Program-made: the position numbers and the translations under genes
Part shown: positions 17,694-26,071 of the stretch, in pieces
How positions within the stretch are numbered: the stretch's first letter is position 1
Layout of the letters: the number at the start of each line of letters is the position of its first letter
Notes under the pieces: model-generated
What the model was told of the DNA's origin: nothing
The model's input: the letters and a program-made list of their open reading frames with translations, nothing else
The model's database searches: none
Assembly: GCF_014384805.1 (NCBI RefSeq)
Contig: NZ_JACRSS010000002.1
Coordinates: 258,609 to 322,608 of the forward strand
Reading direction: 5' to 3'
Length of the DNA stretch: 64,000 nt
From: Guopingia tenuis
GTDB lineage: Bacteria > Bacillota > Clostridia > Christensenellales > Christensenellaceae

Positions 17694-18251
17694 GTCCTCG
17701 GCGGACGGCCATAAACGCACCCAATATGGAGGAAGCCGACAGGGATGCGCCCGGCATATAGGGCAGAAGAAACCGCGGAAACAGGAGTCCTCGGCGGACG
17801 GCCGCATACGCACGCAACGCGGAGGAAGCCGACAGGGATGCGCCCGGCATATAGGGCAGAAGAAACCGCGGAAACAGGAGTCCTCGGCGGACGGCCGCAT
17901 ACGCACGCAACGCGGAGGAAGCCGGCAGGGATGCGCCCGGCATATAGGGCAGAAGAAACCGCGGAAACAGGAGTCCTCGGCGGACGGCCGCATACGCATC
18001 CGACCCGGGGGAAACCGGCGGCAAAGCCCCCGGCATATAGGGCAGAAGAAACCGCGGAAACAGGAGTCCTCGGCGGATGGCCGCATACGCATCCGACCCG
18101 GGGGAAACCGGCGGCAAAGCCCCCGGCATATAGGGCAGAAGAAACCGCGGAAACGGGAGTCCTCGGCGGACGGCCGCATACGCATCCGACCCGGGGGAAA
18201 CCGGCGGCAAAGCGCCCGGCATACGGAACAGAGCAGCCATATGGGAAGAAC
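17694..18251. repeat. Six-copy 93-bp tandem repeat array
   Basis: Six units start at 17694, 17787, 17880, 17973, 18066 and 18159, each beginning GTCCTCGGCGGA and exactly 93 bases apart; the last decays near 18251. Units 1-3 share one variant half (GGAGGAAGCCG...CAGGGATG), units 4-6 another (GACCCGGGGGAAACCGGCGG). There are no unique spacers, so it is not CRISPR. Because 93 is 31 codons, stop-free frames of about 190 aa run through on both strands. None has a family resemblance, so I treat the block as non-coding repeat with low-confidence coding potential. It lies between rlmH and three MFS genes. Confidence 0.95.
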
Positions 18252-18404
18252 GGCCTTGCGGCGGGAGCCCCTTATATGCAATGCGCAGGCGGAAAGCGTG
18301 CGCCGCGGGGAATGAAACGGATAAAAGCCGTTCGTTAGATATCGGTTCATCGCGCAGGAGATGCGCTTCTTATAGAGGAAATTAGGAAAAAGGAAAGCGA
18401 AAAG

Positions 18405-19568
18405 ATGGGAAAAACGAAAAACAGAGGCTATGTGTTCTTTGGATGCCTGCTGCTCTTTGCCCTGGGTTTTATTTCTTCGGGCAACCAGTTAATCCTGATG
18501 GAGGTGACTGAGGACTTTCAGATGGATGGGAATACGGGCGTCGGCATATTGGCGGCAATGTCGTATGCGGGGATGATCCTGTCAACGATTCTATTCGGCG
18601 GACTCACGGATCGATTTGATAAAAAAAAGGTGCTGTGTGCCTTTGGGCTCGTGGTGGTCGGAGGAACCGCTGTGGGATGTTTGTCCCAGAGCGCTTTTAT
18701 GGTGGCCCTCAGCATTTTTATTTACGGCATCGGCTTTGCTATTGTCAACGGAACGGTGGGGGCGGCTCTCATGGAGACTGACCCCAGCCGCAGCAATACC
18801 TTTACCAACCTGAGCCAGATGTTTTTCAGCCTTGGGTCGGTCGTTTCTCCGCTTCTGATCGCATGGCTCATGGAACGGGGCATGAACTGGCGGGGGCATT
18901 TTGGCATCGGCGCCGGCCTGTTCCTGGCGGCGGTGATCTGCTTTTTCTTCACCAGGCGCCCGGCTGTCCCCGAAGGGATGAAAAGCGCCGGGGATAAGGG
19001 GAGCTTCCGGGCCATTGCCTGCGCGGCGCTCTTTCTGCTGGCTCTCTCTATCGGCATGTATGTGGCGATGGAATCCGGGCAGGTATTTTTCACCAAGCCC
19101 TATTTCATTCAGGAACTCAAGGACCCGCAGAACGCGGCCCTCTCCATTTCGCTTATCTGGATTATGATGATCCCCTCCCGCGTGATCGCCAGCCGCATTC
19201 ATAAGAAAAAGACGCTTCTGGTCTGCGGGTGCTTTGCTCTGGCCTGCATAAGCTGTCTTTTGACGGCTCTGGTGCGTGTTCCGGGGCTTTCGCTTGTCTG
19301 GAGCGCCCTCTTCGGCTTTGCGGCAGGGCCGATCTTCCCGACCATCATGAGCGCGGCGATGGATGCGTTTCCGCATCATACCGGGCGCGCCTCCAGCGTT
19401 CTTGTCACGGCGGCGGGCATCTTCGGCGTGCTTTCCAACATCGGCATGGGCGCGGTTTCGGACGCCATCGGCCTGGGCAATGGGTTTTTCATGGTGGCGG
19501 GCTTCGCGGCTCTGGGCATTTTGCTGTTCTATCTGGCGCGGAAGAAATCCAGCCCGGGCAGGAAATAA
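18405..19568 (+). CDS. MFS transporter (first of three tandem paralogues)
   Basis: A 387-aa polytopic transporter with about 12 hydrophobic helices. The MFS loop 2-3 signature appears as GGLTDRFDKKKVL (about 65-77). Regions shared with the two downstream genes include MESGQVFFTKPYFIQEL and GPIFPTIMSAAMDAFPHHTGR. ATG 18405 follows AAGGAAAGCGAAAAG. Substrate unknown; the architecture with conserved GRXSN-like segments in the second half resembles sugar or small-metabolite symporters. This copy is the most divergent of the three. It is preceded by 150 bases with no clear promoter. Confidence 0.88.
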   Translation: MGKTKNRGYVFFGCLLLFALGFISSGNQLILMEVTEDFQMDGNTGVGILAAMSYAGMILSTILFGGLTDRFDKKKVLCAFGLVVVGGTAVGCLSQSAFMVALSIFIYGIGFAIVNGTVGAALMETDPSRSNTFTNLSQMFFSLGSVVSPLLIAWLMERGMNWRGHFGIGAGLFLAAVICFFFTRRPAVPEGMKSAGDKGSFRAIACAALFLLALSIGMYVAMESGQVFFTKPYFIQELKDPQNAALSISLIWIMMIPSRVIASRIHKKKTLLVCGCFALACISCLLTALVRVPGLSLVWSALFGFAAGPIFPTIMSAAMDAFPHHTGRASSVLVTAAGIFGVLSNIGMGAVSDAIGLGNGFFMVAGFAALGILLFYLARKKSSPGRK

Positions 19569-19583
19569 GGGGAGGAAAAAAAG

Positions 19584-20786
19584 ATGATGCAGAGCTTGAG
19601 CAAGGCGAACAAGCGGTTCGCGGTTTTCGGATGTATGATTATGTTTACCCTGGGCTTTGAGATCGCCGGCTTTCAGGCGGTTCTTCTGGATATCGCCCAG
19701 GAATTCTCCATGAATAATACGCAGATGGGCATGCTGGCCGCTGTGCAGTCGGTGGCATCGGTGATTTCCACGCTGTCCTTCGGCGGCCTGGCGGATAAAA
19801 TGCGCAAGAAAAAGGCGGTCGCCCTGTTTGGATGCGTGCTGATGACGGGAATTATCCTGGCGGCCTTTTCGGGAAGCGCCCTCATGATTGGCTCCAGCAT
19901 TTTCGTCCTGGGGCTGGGCTTTTCCATGGTGGAGGGGACGACGCCGGCAACGCTTTGTGAGCTGAATCCCCATAAAAGCGCCATGTATACCAACCTGGCC
20001 CACACCTGCTATAGCCTGGGGGCGGTCACCTCGCCGCTGATCGTGCAGGCGCTCATGAGCGCGGGCATGAACTGGCGGGGGCACTTCTGGATTGCCTTGG
20101 CGCTGGTGGCGCTGGTCATGTCCCTGTTCTATTTTACAAAAAATACCGTGCATCCCGATGCTCTGGCCCTGAAGGAAAAGGCGGGGGAAAAGGGCAAAGG
20201 GGACTTCAAGGCGGTGGCCTGCGGGGCGCTGTTTCTGATCGTCGGGTCCATGGCCATCTATGTGGCGATGGAATCCGGGCAGATTTATTTTACCAAGCCC
20301 TATTTCATCGAAGAGCTGCATGACAGCAGGAACGCGGCCCTCTCCATTTCGCTCATCTGGGCATGCATGATTCCCTCCCGGCTGCTGGCCAGCCGAATCC
20401 ACCGGAGAAAAGGCCTGTTTATCAGCCTTTGCTTTGCCGTGGCGGCGGCCGCCTGCTTCCTGAAGGCCACGCTGCGAACGTCGGGCATGGCGCTCCTCTG
20501 GAGCGGATTGTTCGGCCTGGCGGCCGGCCCGATTTTCCCCACGGCCCAGAGCGTCTGCATGGATACCTTCCCGGGGCACACCGGGCGGGTTTCCAATCTG
20601 ACGCTGACGGCGGGCAGCGCGGGCGGCATGCTGGCCAATATTAGCATGGGCGCGGCGGGAGACGCCTTTGGCCTGGGCAACGCCTATTATATCGTCGCCC
20701 TGCTGGCTCTTTCGGGCATTCTGGTCTTTGGGCTGGGCTTCAAAAAGGCAGAGATTCGGCGGCGGAAGTATTACGATTCACTGTAA
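19584..20786 (+). CDS. MFS transporter (second tandem paralogue)
   Basis: A 400-aa MFS protein with about 12 helices, 15 bases after the first copy and therefore probably cotranscribed. GGLADKMRKKKAV is the loop 2-3 motif. It shares long stretches with the third copy, for example SALMIGSSIFVLGLGFSMV (with one change), MESGQIYFTKPYFIEELHD and DTFPGHTGRVSNLTLTAG. Start ATG 19584 (a second ATG follows immediately) after GGGGAGGAAAAAAAG. Substrate unknown. Confidence 0.88.
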   Translation: MMQSLSKANKRFAVFGCMIMFTLGFEIAGFQAVLLDIAQEFSMNNTQMGMLAAVQSVASVISTLSFGGLADKMRKKKAVALFGCVLMTGIILAAFSGSALMIGSSIFVLGLGFSMVEGTTPATLCELNPHKSAMYTNLAHTCYSLGAVTSPLIVQALMSAGMNWRGHFWIALALVALVMSLFYFTKNTVHPDALALKEKAGEKGKGDFKAVACGALFLIVGSMAIYVAMESGQIYFTKPYFIEELHDSRNAALSISLIWACMIPSRLLASRIHRRKGLFISLCFAVAAAACFLKATLRTSGMALLWSGLFGLAAGPIFPTAQSVCMDTFPGHTGRVSNLTLTAGSAGGMLANISMGAAGDAFGLGNAYYIVALLALSGILVFGLGFKKAEIRRRKYYDSL

Positions 20787-20804
20787 AACGATAGAATAAA
20801 AAAT

Positions 20805-20856
20805 GGGGAAAAGCGGCGCTTCTTTGGAGGAGGCCGGAATTTTCCCCTTCTTTTTT
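20805..20856 (+). terminator. Terminator between the second and third MFS genes
   Basis: Stem GGGGAAAA (20805-20812) / TTTTCCCC (20840-20847), large loop, then TTCTTTTTT. The third copy therefore probably has its own control. Confidence 0.7.
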
Positions 20857-20879
20857 GAAAGGAGATAGGGAGGGGCAGG

Positions 20880-22061
20880 ATGAAGAACGGACAGAACACC
20901 CGATTTGCGTTTTTGGGATATATGCTGTTGTTTACGTTGGGATTTGAGGTGGGCGGATACCAGGCAGTTTTGCTGGAGATTTCTCAGGAGTTTGCCATGA
21001 CGGGGACGCAGATGGGGATTTTGGCGTCCGTGCAGTCGGCGGCGACCATTCTCTCCACACTGCTGTTCGGCGGCCTGACCGACCGGATGAGCAAGAAAAA
21101 AGCGGTGTCCCTGTTTGGCTGCCTGCTGATTGCCGGCTGTATCCTGGCGGCGCTTTCGGGAAGCGCCCTGATGATTGGAGCGAGCATTTTCGTTCTGGGG
21201 CTGGGGTTTTCCATGGTGGAGGGGACGACGCCCGCCGCCCTGTCGGAAACCGACCCGGAAAAGAGCACGCTTTTCAGCAATATGGGGCAGACATTTTTCA
21301 GCATGGGAGCGGTTTTGTCGCCCCTTATTTTACAGGCGCTCATGGGCGCGGGGATGAATTGGCGGGGGCATTTTTGGATATCCACGGCCCTGGCGGCCCT
21401 GGTGGTTTCCCTGTTCTATATGACCCGGCAGACACTGCATCCTGGAGTGACGGAGGCCAAAGAGAGGGAGTGCGGCGGCATCCGGTCTGTGCTATGCGGG
21501 GCGTTCTTTTTGGTGGCCGGGGCGATGCTGCTCTATGTGGCCGTCGAATCCGGGCAGCTCTATTTCACTAAGCCCTATTTCATCGAGGAACTGCATGACA
21601 GCGGGAACGCGGCTCTTTCCATTTCCCTCATCTGGGCGGCGATGATCCCATCCCGGCTGCTGGCCAGCCGCGTGCAGAAAAGGAAGGGAATATTCGTCTG
21701 CATCTGTTTCGCCGTTGCGGCGCTGGCCTGTTTTTTGACGGCGGCTGTGCGCGTACCCGGACTGGCCCTTGTTTGGAGCGCTTTGTTTGGACTGGCGGCA
21801 GGGCCGATTTTCCCGACGGCGGTAAGCGTCTGTATCGACACCTTCCCGGGGCACACTGGGCGGGTTTCCAATCTGATGCTCACGGCGGCAGGGATCGGCG
21901 GTGTGGGAGCCAATGTGGCCATGGGCGCATTGGGAGACGCTTTCGGCCTGGGCAACGCCTATTATATGGTGGCGCTGCTGTCGGCGGCTGGGGTTGTGGT
22001 TTTCGCATGGGGATATAAAAAGGCGAAGGCCCGGCAGAAAAAATATAGAGAAAGCATGTGA
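20880..22061 (+). CDS. MFS transporter (third tandem paralogue)
   Basis: A 393-aa MFS protein, close to the second copy along its whole length. It has GGLTDRMSKKKAV after helix 2, ESGQLYFTKPYFIEELHDSG, GPIFPTAVSVCIDTFPGHTG and a similar KKAKARQKKYRES tail. ATG 20880 follows a GGGAGGGGCAGG site. A terminator separates it from the second copy, so it may be expressed differently. Substrate unknown. Confidence 0.88.
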   Translation: MKNGQNTRFAFLGYMLLFTLGFEVGGYQAVLLEISQEFAMTGTQMGILASVQSAATILSTLLFGGLTDRMSKKKAVSLFGCLLIAGCILAALSGSALMIGASIFVLGLGFSMVEGTTPAALSETDPEKSTLFSNMGQTFFSMGAVLSPLILQALMGAGMNWRGHFWISTALAALVVSLFYMTRQTLHPGVTEAKERECGGIRSVLCGAFFLVAGAMLLYVAVESGQLYFTKPYFIEELHDSGNAALSISLIWAAMIPSRLLASRVQKRKGIFVCICFAVAALACFLTAAVRVPGLALVWSALFGLAAGPIFPTAVSVCIDTFPGHTGRVSNLMLTAAGIGGVGANVAMGALGDAFGLGNAYYMVALLSAAGVVVFAWGYKKAKARQKKYRESM

Positions 22062-22189
22062 TTCTCCCCCGCCGCCCCTTGCCGAATCCGCAAAAAAACG
22101 GTAATATGATAGAAAACCGCCTTGGCGGCGAAGAATAACAGCCGCGGGGAAAAGGAAATATAGAAACAGAAACAAACCAGGCGCACCTT

Positions 22190-22540
22190 GCCGGTGAGGC
22201 ATGATGAGCGGGCGGGGAGAAACAGACGGAACACGCGAAAGAAGCGGGCGAAAAAGGAAGTGCCGCCGCGGAAACCTGCCGATTTGCAGGCTATTTCCGG
22301 GCGGGAACTGGATTTTGAAAAGCGAGTAATAAACCGAGCGAAAAAGGTGCCCCGCCGCACCTCGCCGGTGAGGCACGATGAGCGGGCGGGGAGAAACAGA
22401 CAGAACGCGCGAAAGAAGCGGGCGAATAAGGAAGTGCCGCCGCGGAAGCCTGTCGATTTGCAGGCTATTTCCGGGCGGGAGTCAAATTTAGGCAAACAGA
22501 AATCAATTGAGCGAAAAAGGCGCCCCGCCGAGGGGCAGGA
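22190..22540. repeat. 174-bp direct repeat, two copies plus a partial third
   Basis: GCCGGTGAGGC begins copies at 22190 and 22364. The whole 174-base unit is duplicated with few changes, including GAGCGGGCGGGGAGAAACAG and GATTTGCAGGCTATTTCCGG. A partial third copy (GAGCGAAAAAGGCGCCCCG) starts about 22509 and runs up to glnS. The period is 58 codons, so a frame of about 150 aa stays open on the plus strand and joins the glnS region. It is extremely basic, and I do not consider it a protein. Confidence 0.9.
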
Positions 22541-22543
22541 AGG

Positions 22544-24229
22544 ATGCTGGATATGGAAAAAAACACCATGGAAACCAAAGAAGGAGCGGTGCGCTCCCGG
22601 AACTTTATTGAGGAGATCATCGACGCAGATCTGGCGGCCGGACGGCATGACCATGTTCTGACCCGGTTCCCCCCGGAACCCAACGGCTATCTGCATATCG
22701 GACATGCCAAGGCGATCTGCCTGAACTTTGGTTTGGCCCAGCAATACGGCGGCGCGTGCAATCTGCGCTATGACGACACAAACCCCGCCAAGGAGGATGA
22801 GGAATATGTCCGCTCCATTGAAGAGGATATCCATTGGCTGGGCTTTGCCTGGAAAAATAAGCTCTATGCATCCGATTATTTTGAATATATGTACGAATGC
22901 GCCGTCCGGCTCATCAAAAAAGGGCTGGCCTTTGTCTGCGACCTGAGCGCCGAGCAGATCCGCGAGACCCGGGGGACGCTCACCGAGCCAGGGAAGGAAA
23001 GCCCCTTCCGCAGCCGTTCGGTGGAGGAAAACCTGCAACTGTTTGAGGAGATGCGGGCCGGCAGATTCGCCGACGGCGAAAAGGTGCTGCGGGCCAAAAT
23101 CGATATGGCTTCGCCCAACGTCAACATGCGCGACCCGGTGATCTATCGCATCAGCCATGCCGAACACCACCGCACAGGCAGCAAATGGGTCATCTATCCC
23201 ATGTATGACTTCGCCCATCCCCTGGAGGACGCCTATGAGGGCATCACCCATTCCATCTGCACGCTGGAATTTGAGGCGCACCGGCCTCTCTATGACTGGG
23301 TGATCGAGAACTGCGAATGCGAAAATGTGCCGCATCAGTATGAATTTGCCCGGCTCAACCTGACCCGGACGATTATGAGCAAGCGGTATTTGAAAAGACT
23401 GGTGGACGAAGGGGTTGTGTCCGGCTGGGACGATCCCCGCATGCCCACGATTTCCGGCCTGCGCCGCCGGGGCTATACGCCCGCATCCATCCGGGATTTC
23501 TGCGAGCGGATCGGCGTGGCGAAAGCCAACAGCGAGGTGGACGCGCGCCTTTTGGAACACTGCGTCCGGGAGGACCTGAACGCCCATGCTCCGCGGCTGA
23601 TGGGTGTGCTGCGCCCCCTGAAGCTGGTGATCGAAAATTATCCCGAGGGCCGGAGGGAAATGCTCGCGGCGGAAGACCTTCCCGGCGGCGAAACCACCCA
23701 TGAGGTGCCCTTCTCCCGGGAGCTTTATATCGAACAGGACGATTTCATGGAGGAGGCTCCCAGCAAAAAATATTTCCGCCTGGCCGTGGGCAAAGAAGTA
23801 CGCCTGAAAAATGCCTATATCATCAAGTGTGAGCGGGTGGAAAAGGACGAGGCGGGCCATGTGGTGAAGGTGATCTGCACCTATGACCCCCTTTCCAAGA
23901 GCGGCGACGTCAATGCCGGCCGCAAGGTGAAGGGGACGCTGCACTGGGTGGAATGCCAAACCGCCGTGCCGGCGGAGATCCGGCTTTATGACTATCTGCT
24001 GCGGGAGGACGACGCAGAAGGGGACTTCATGGAGCGGCTCAACCCGAATTCCCTGGAGGTTTTGCAGGGCTTTGTGGAGCCGGAGGTTTTGAAAGCCCGG
24101 CCGGGGCAGCAGTTCCAGTTCCTGCGCCAGGGGTATTTCTGCGCGGACGCCAAGGATTTCTCGCCGGAACATGTGGTGATGAATCAGATTGTCGGCCTGA
24201 AAGACAGCTTTTCCAAAACTTTGAAATAG
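22544..24229 (+). CDS. glnS: Glutaminyl-tRNA synthetase
   Basis: Charges tRNA-Gln with glutamine. 561 aa, class I aminoacyl-tRNA synthetase: RFPPEPNGYLHIGHAKAI at about 43-60 (HIGH box), the LRYDDTNP segment, and IMSKRYLKRLV (KMSKS-like, about 270). The C-terminal anticodon-binding beta-barrels are full length. ATG 22544 abuts AGGAAGG; ATG 22553, 7 bases further, has better spacing and may be the true start. It is followed 20 bases later by gltX. Having GlnRS means direct charging is available, in addition to any GatCAB route elsewhere. Confidence 0.96.
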   Translation: MLDMEKNTMETKEGAVRSRNFIEEIIDADLAAGRHDHVLTRFPPEPNGYLHIGHAKAICLNFGLAQQYGGACNLRYDDTNPAKEDEEYVRSIEEDIHWLGFAWKNKLYASDYFEYMYECAVRLIKKGLAFVCDLSAEQIRETRGTLTEPGKESPFRSRSVEENLQLFEEMRAGRFADGEKVLRAKIDMASPNVNMRDPVIYRISHAEHHRTGSKWVIYPMYDFAHPLEDAYEGITHSICTLEFEAHRPLYDWVIENCECENVPHQYEFARLNLTRTIMSKRYLKRLVDEGVVSGWDDPRMPTISGLRRRGYTPASIRDFCERIGVAKANSEVDARLLEHCVREDLNAHAPRLMGVLRPLKLVIENYPEGRREMLAAEDLPGGETTHEVPFSRELYIEQDDFMEEAPSKKYFRLAVGKEVRLKNAYIIKCERVEKDEAGHVVKVICTYDPLSKSGDVNAGRKVKGTLHWVECQTAVPAEIRLYDYLLREDDAEGDFMERLNPNSLEVLQGFVEPEVLKARPGQQFQFLRQGYFCADAKDFSPEHVVMNQIVGLKDSFSKTLK

Positions 24230-24249
24230 ACGATAGGAGAACGAGGAAA

Positions 24250-25710
24250 ATGGAAGTACGGACGAGATTTGCGCCCAGCCCCACGGGCTATCTGCATATC
24301 GGCGGGCTTCGGACGGCGCTTTATGCCTGGCTGTTCGCCCGCAAGAACGGCGGAAAATTTATCCTGCGCATTGAGGATACCGACCGCAACCGGCTGGTGG
24401 ACGAGGCCTGCGAGATCATTTACCGGACATTGAAGGACACGGGGCTTACCTATGACGAGGGCCCGGATGTGGGCGGGGACTTTGGCCCCTATATCCAGAG
24501 CCAGCGCCAGGAGATCTATCGGAAATATGCCGAGGAGCTGGTGGAAAAAGGCGCGGCCTATTACTGCTTCTGCACCAAAGAGCGGCTGGACGGCCTGCGG
24601 GAAGAGGCGCAGAAAAAAGGCGAGGTCGCCAAATATGACAAGCACTGCCTGCACCTTTCCAAGGAGGAAGTGCAGCGCCGCCTTGCCGCCGGGGAGGAAT
24701 ACGTTATTCGCCAGAATATCGGAACCGAGGGAGAAACCGAATATGAGGACCTGGTCTATGGAAAAATTACCGTGCCCATGAGCGATCTGGAGGACAATAT
24801 TCTTCTAAAATCCGACGGCTGGCCCACATATAACCTGGCCAACGTCATCGACGACCACCTGATGGGCATTACCCATGTGATCCGGGGGATCGAGTATCTT
24901 TCCTCCACGCCGAAATACAACCTGCTCTATGACGCCCTGGGATGGGAGCGGCCGACGTATATCCATCTGCCCCCCGTGATGAAGGACAAGCAGCATAAGC
25001 TCTCCAAGCGCAATGGCGACGCTTCGTATGAGGATTTTATCGCCAAGGGCTATTTAAAGGAAGCGATTTTGAACTATATTGCCCTTCTGGGATGGAACCC
25101 CGGCGGCGAGCGGGAGATCTATTCTCTGGAAGAGCTGGCGGAGGTGTTCACGCTGGAGGGGATCAGCAAGTCTTCTTCGATTTTCGATGTGGAAAAACTG
25201 ACTTGGATGAACGGCGAATATATCCGCGCCCTCTCTCCCGAGGAATTTGAAAAGCGGGCCCGGCCCTATCTGGACGAGGCGCTGGGCGGCAGCTTCGATT
25301 ACAAGGCGGTCTGCGCCCTCATTCAGCCCCGGCTGGAGGTGCTGACGCAGATTCCCGAAAAGGTGGGCTTCCTGAAGGAAATGCCGGATTACGACCTTTC
25401 CCTCTATACCCACAAGAAGATGAAGACCACGCCGGAAAATTCCCTGCCGGTTTTGAAAAAGGCGAGGGAGGTGCTGGCCGCCCAGGAGGACTTTTCCAAC
25501 GACGCGCTCTATGAGACGCTGCAGGGCATTGCCGGGGAACTGGAGGTCAAAAACGGCCGGGTGCTCTGGCCGGTGCGGGTGGCGATATCGGGCGTGGCAG
25601 TAACGCCCGGCGGCGCAACCGAGCTGGCGGCGCTTCTGGGGAAACAGGAGACGCTTGCCCGGATGGATAAGAGCATCGCCAAGCTGGAAGAAGCAGTGAA
25701 TGCCCAATAA
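24250..25710 (+). CDS. gltX: Glutamyl-tRNA synthetase
   Basis: Charges tRNA-Glu. 486 aa, full length. RFAPSPTGYLHIGGLRTAL (residues 5-23) holds the HIGH box, KLSKRNGDAS the KMSKS box (about 251-260), and the C-terminal alpha-helical anticodon domain is bacterial in type. Start ATG 24250 after AGGAGAACGAGGAAA. Cotranscribed with glnS, ending at a strong terminator. The pairing of the two related synthetases in one operon is notable. Confidence 0.97.
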   Translation: MEVRTRFAPSPTGYLHIGGLRTALYAWLFARKNGGKFILRIEDTDRNRLVDEACEIIYRTLKDTGLTYDEGPDVGGDFGPYIQSQRQEIYRKYAEELVEKGAAYYCFCTKERLDGLREEAQKKGEVAKYDKHCLHLSKEEVQRRLAAGEEYVIRQNIGTEGETEYEDLVYGKITVPMSDLEDNILLKSDGWPTYNLANVIDDHLMGITHVIRGIEYLSSTPKYNLLYDALGWERPTYIHLPPVMKDKQHKLSKRNGDASYEDFIAKGYLKEAILNYIALLGWNPGGEREIYSLEELAEVFTLEGISKSSSIFDVEKLTWMNGEYIRALSPEEFEKRARPYLDEALGGSFDYKAVCALIQPRLEVLTQIPEKVGFLKEMPDYDLSLYTHKKMKTTPENSLPVLKKAREVLAAQEDFSNDALYETLQGIAGELEVKNGRVLWPVRVAISGVAVTPGGATELAALLGKQETLARMDKSIAKLEEAVNAQ

Positions 25711-25782
25711 ACGGGGAAATCACGGTATATTTTAAAAAGAAACTTGCAACAAAATTACAATTTGTATACAAAGCCATGCTAC

Positions 25783-25820
25783 ACTGGGAGAAAAGGATTT
25801 GCCTTTTCTCCCAGTTTTAT
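25783..25820 (+). terminator. Terminator of glnS-gltX
   Basis: Perfect 14-base stem ACTGGGAGAAAAGG / CCTTTTCTCCCAGT, loop ATTTG, then TTTATTTATTT. The 250 bases after it, up to the next gene, show no further feature. Confidence 0.93.
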
Positions 25821-26071
25821 TTATTTCAGCATTGGAATAGTCCTGGTTTTGCCCAGATGGGGTTCTGCACCGCGGCGGGAAACCACACCGGAGGAAGTTT
25901 GAGGGGAATTTGCTCGGGCTTCCAAGCGGCGGAGAGGGAAATATACGGCGAAAAGACAGCACGGCATCTTTGTGGGCAGAATGGCAGGAAGTATCCGGCG
26001 GGGAATCTGCCGGAAGGGATGTAAGTAAACATGTGCCGGCCAAATACGGCAAAGAGAGAAAGGAGAGAACT

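Noticed and set aside
17694..18251. CRISPR array
   Set aside because: The repeated unit is 93 bases with no variable spacers, and no cas genes are nearby.
17181..18350. 389-aa frame on the minus strand spanning the 93-bp repeats and rlmH
   Set aside because: Half is antisense to rlmH; the rest is kept open only because the repeat period is 31 codons. No promoter or ribosome site is clear.
21962..24172. Very long open frames antisense to real genes (for example 21962-24172, 51461-54280, 18591-20579, 6007-9000 region, plus strand over leu genes)
   Set aside because: They mirror well-identified genes, lack ribosome sites and family motifs, and are expected in GC-rich DNA with this codon bias.
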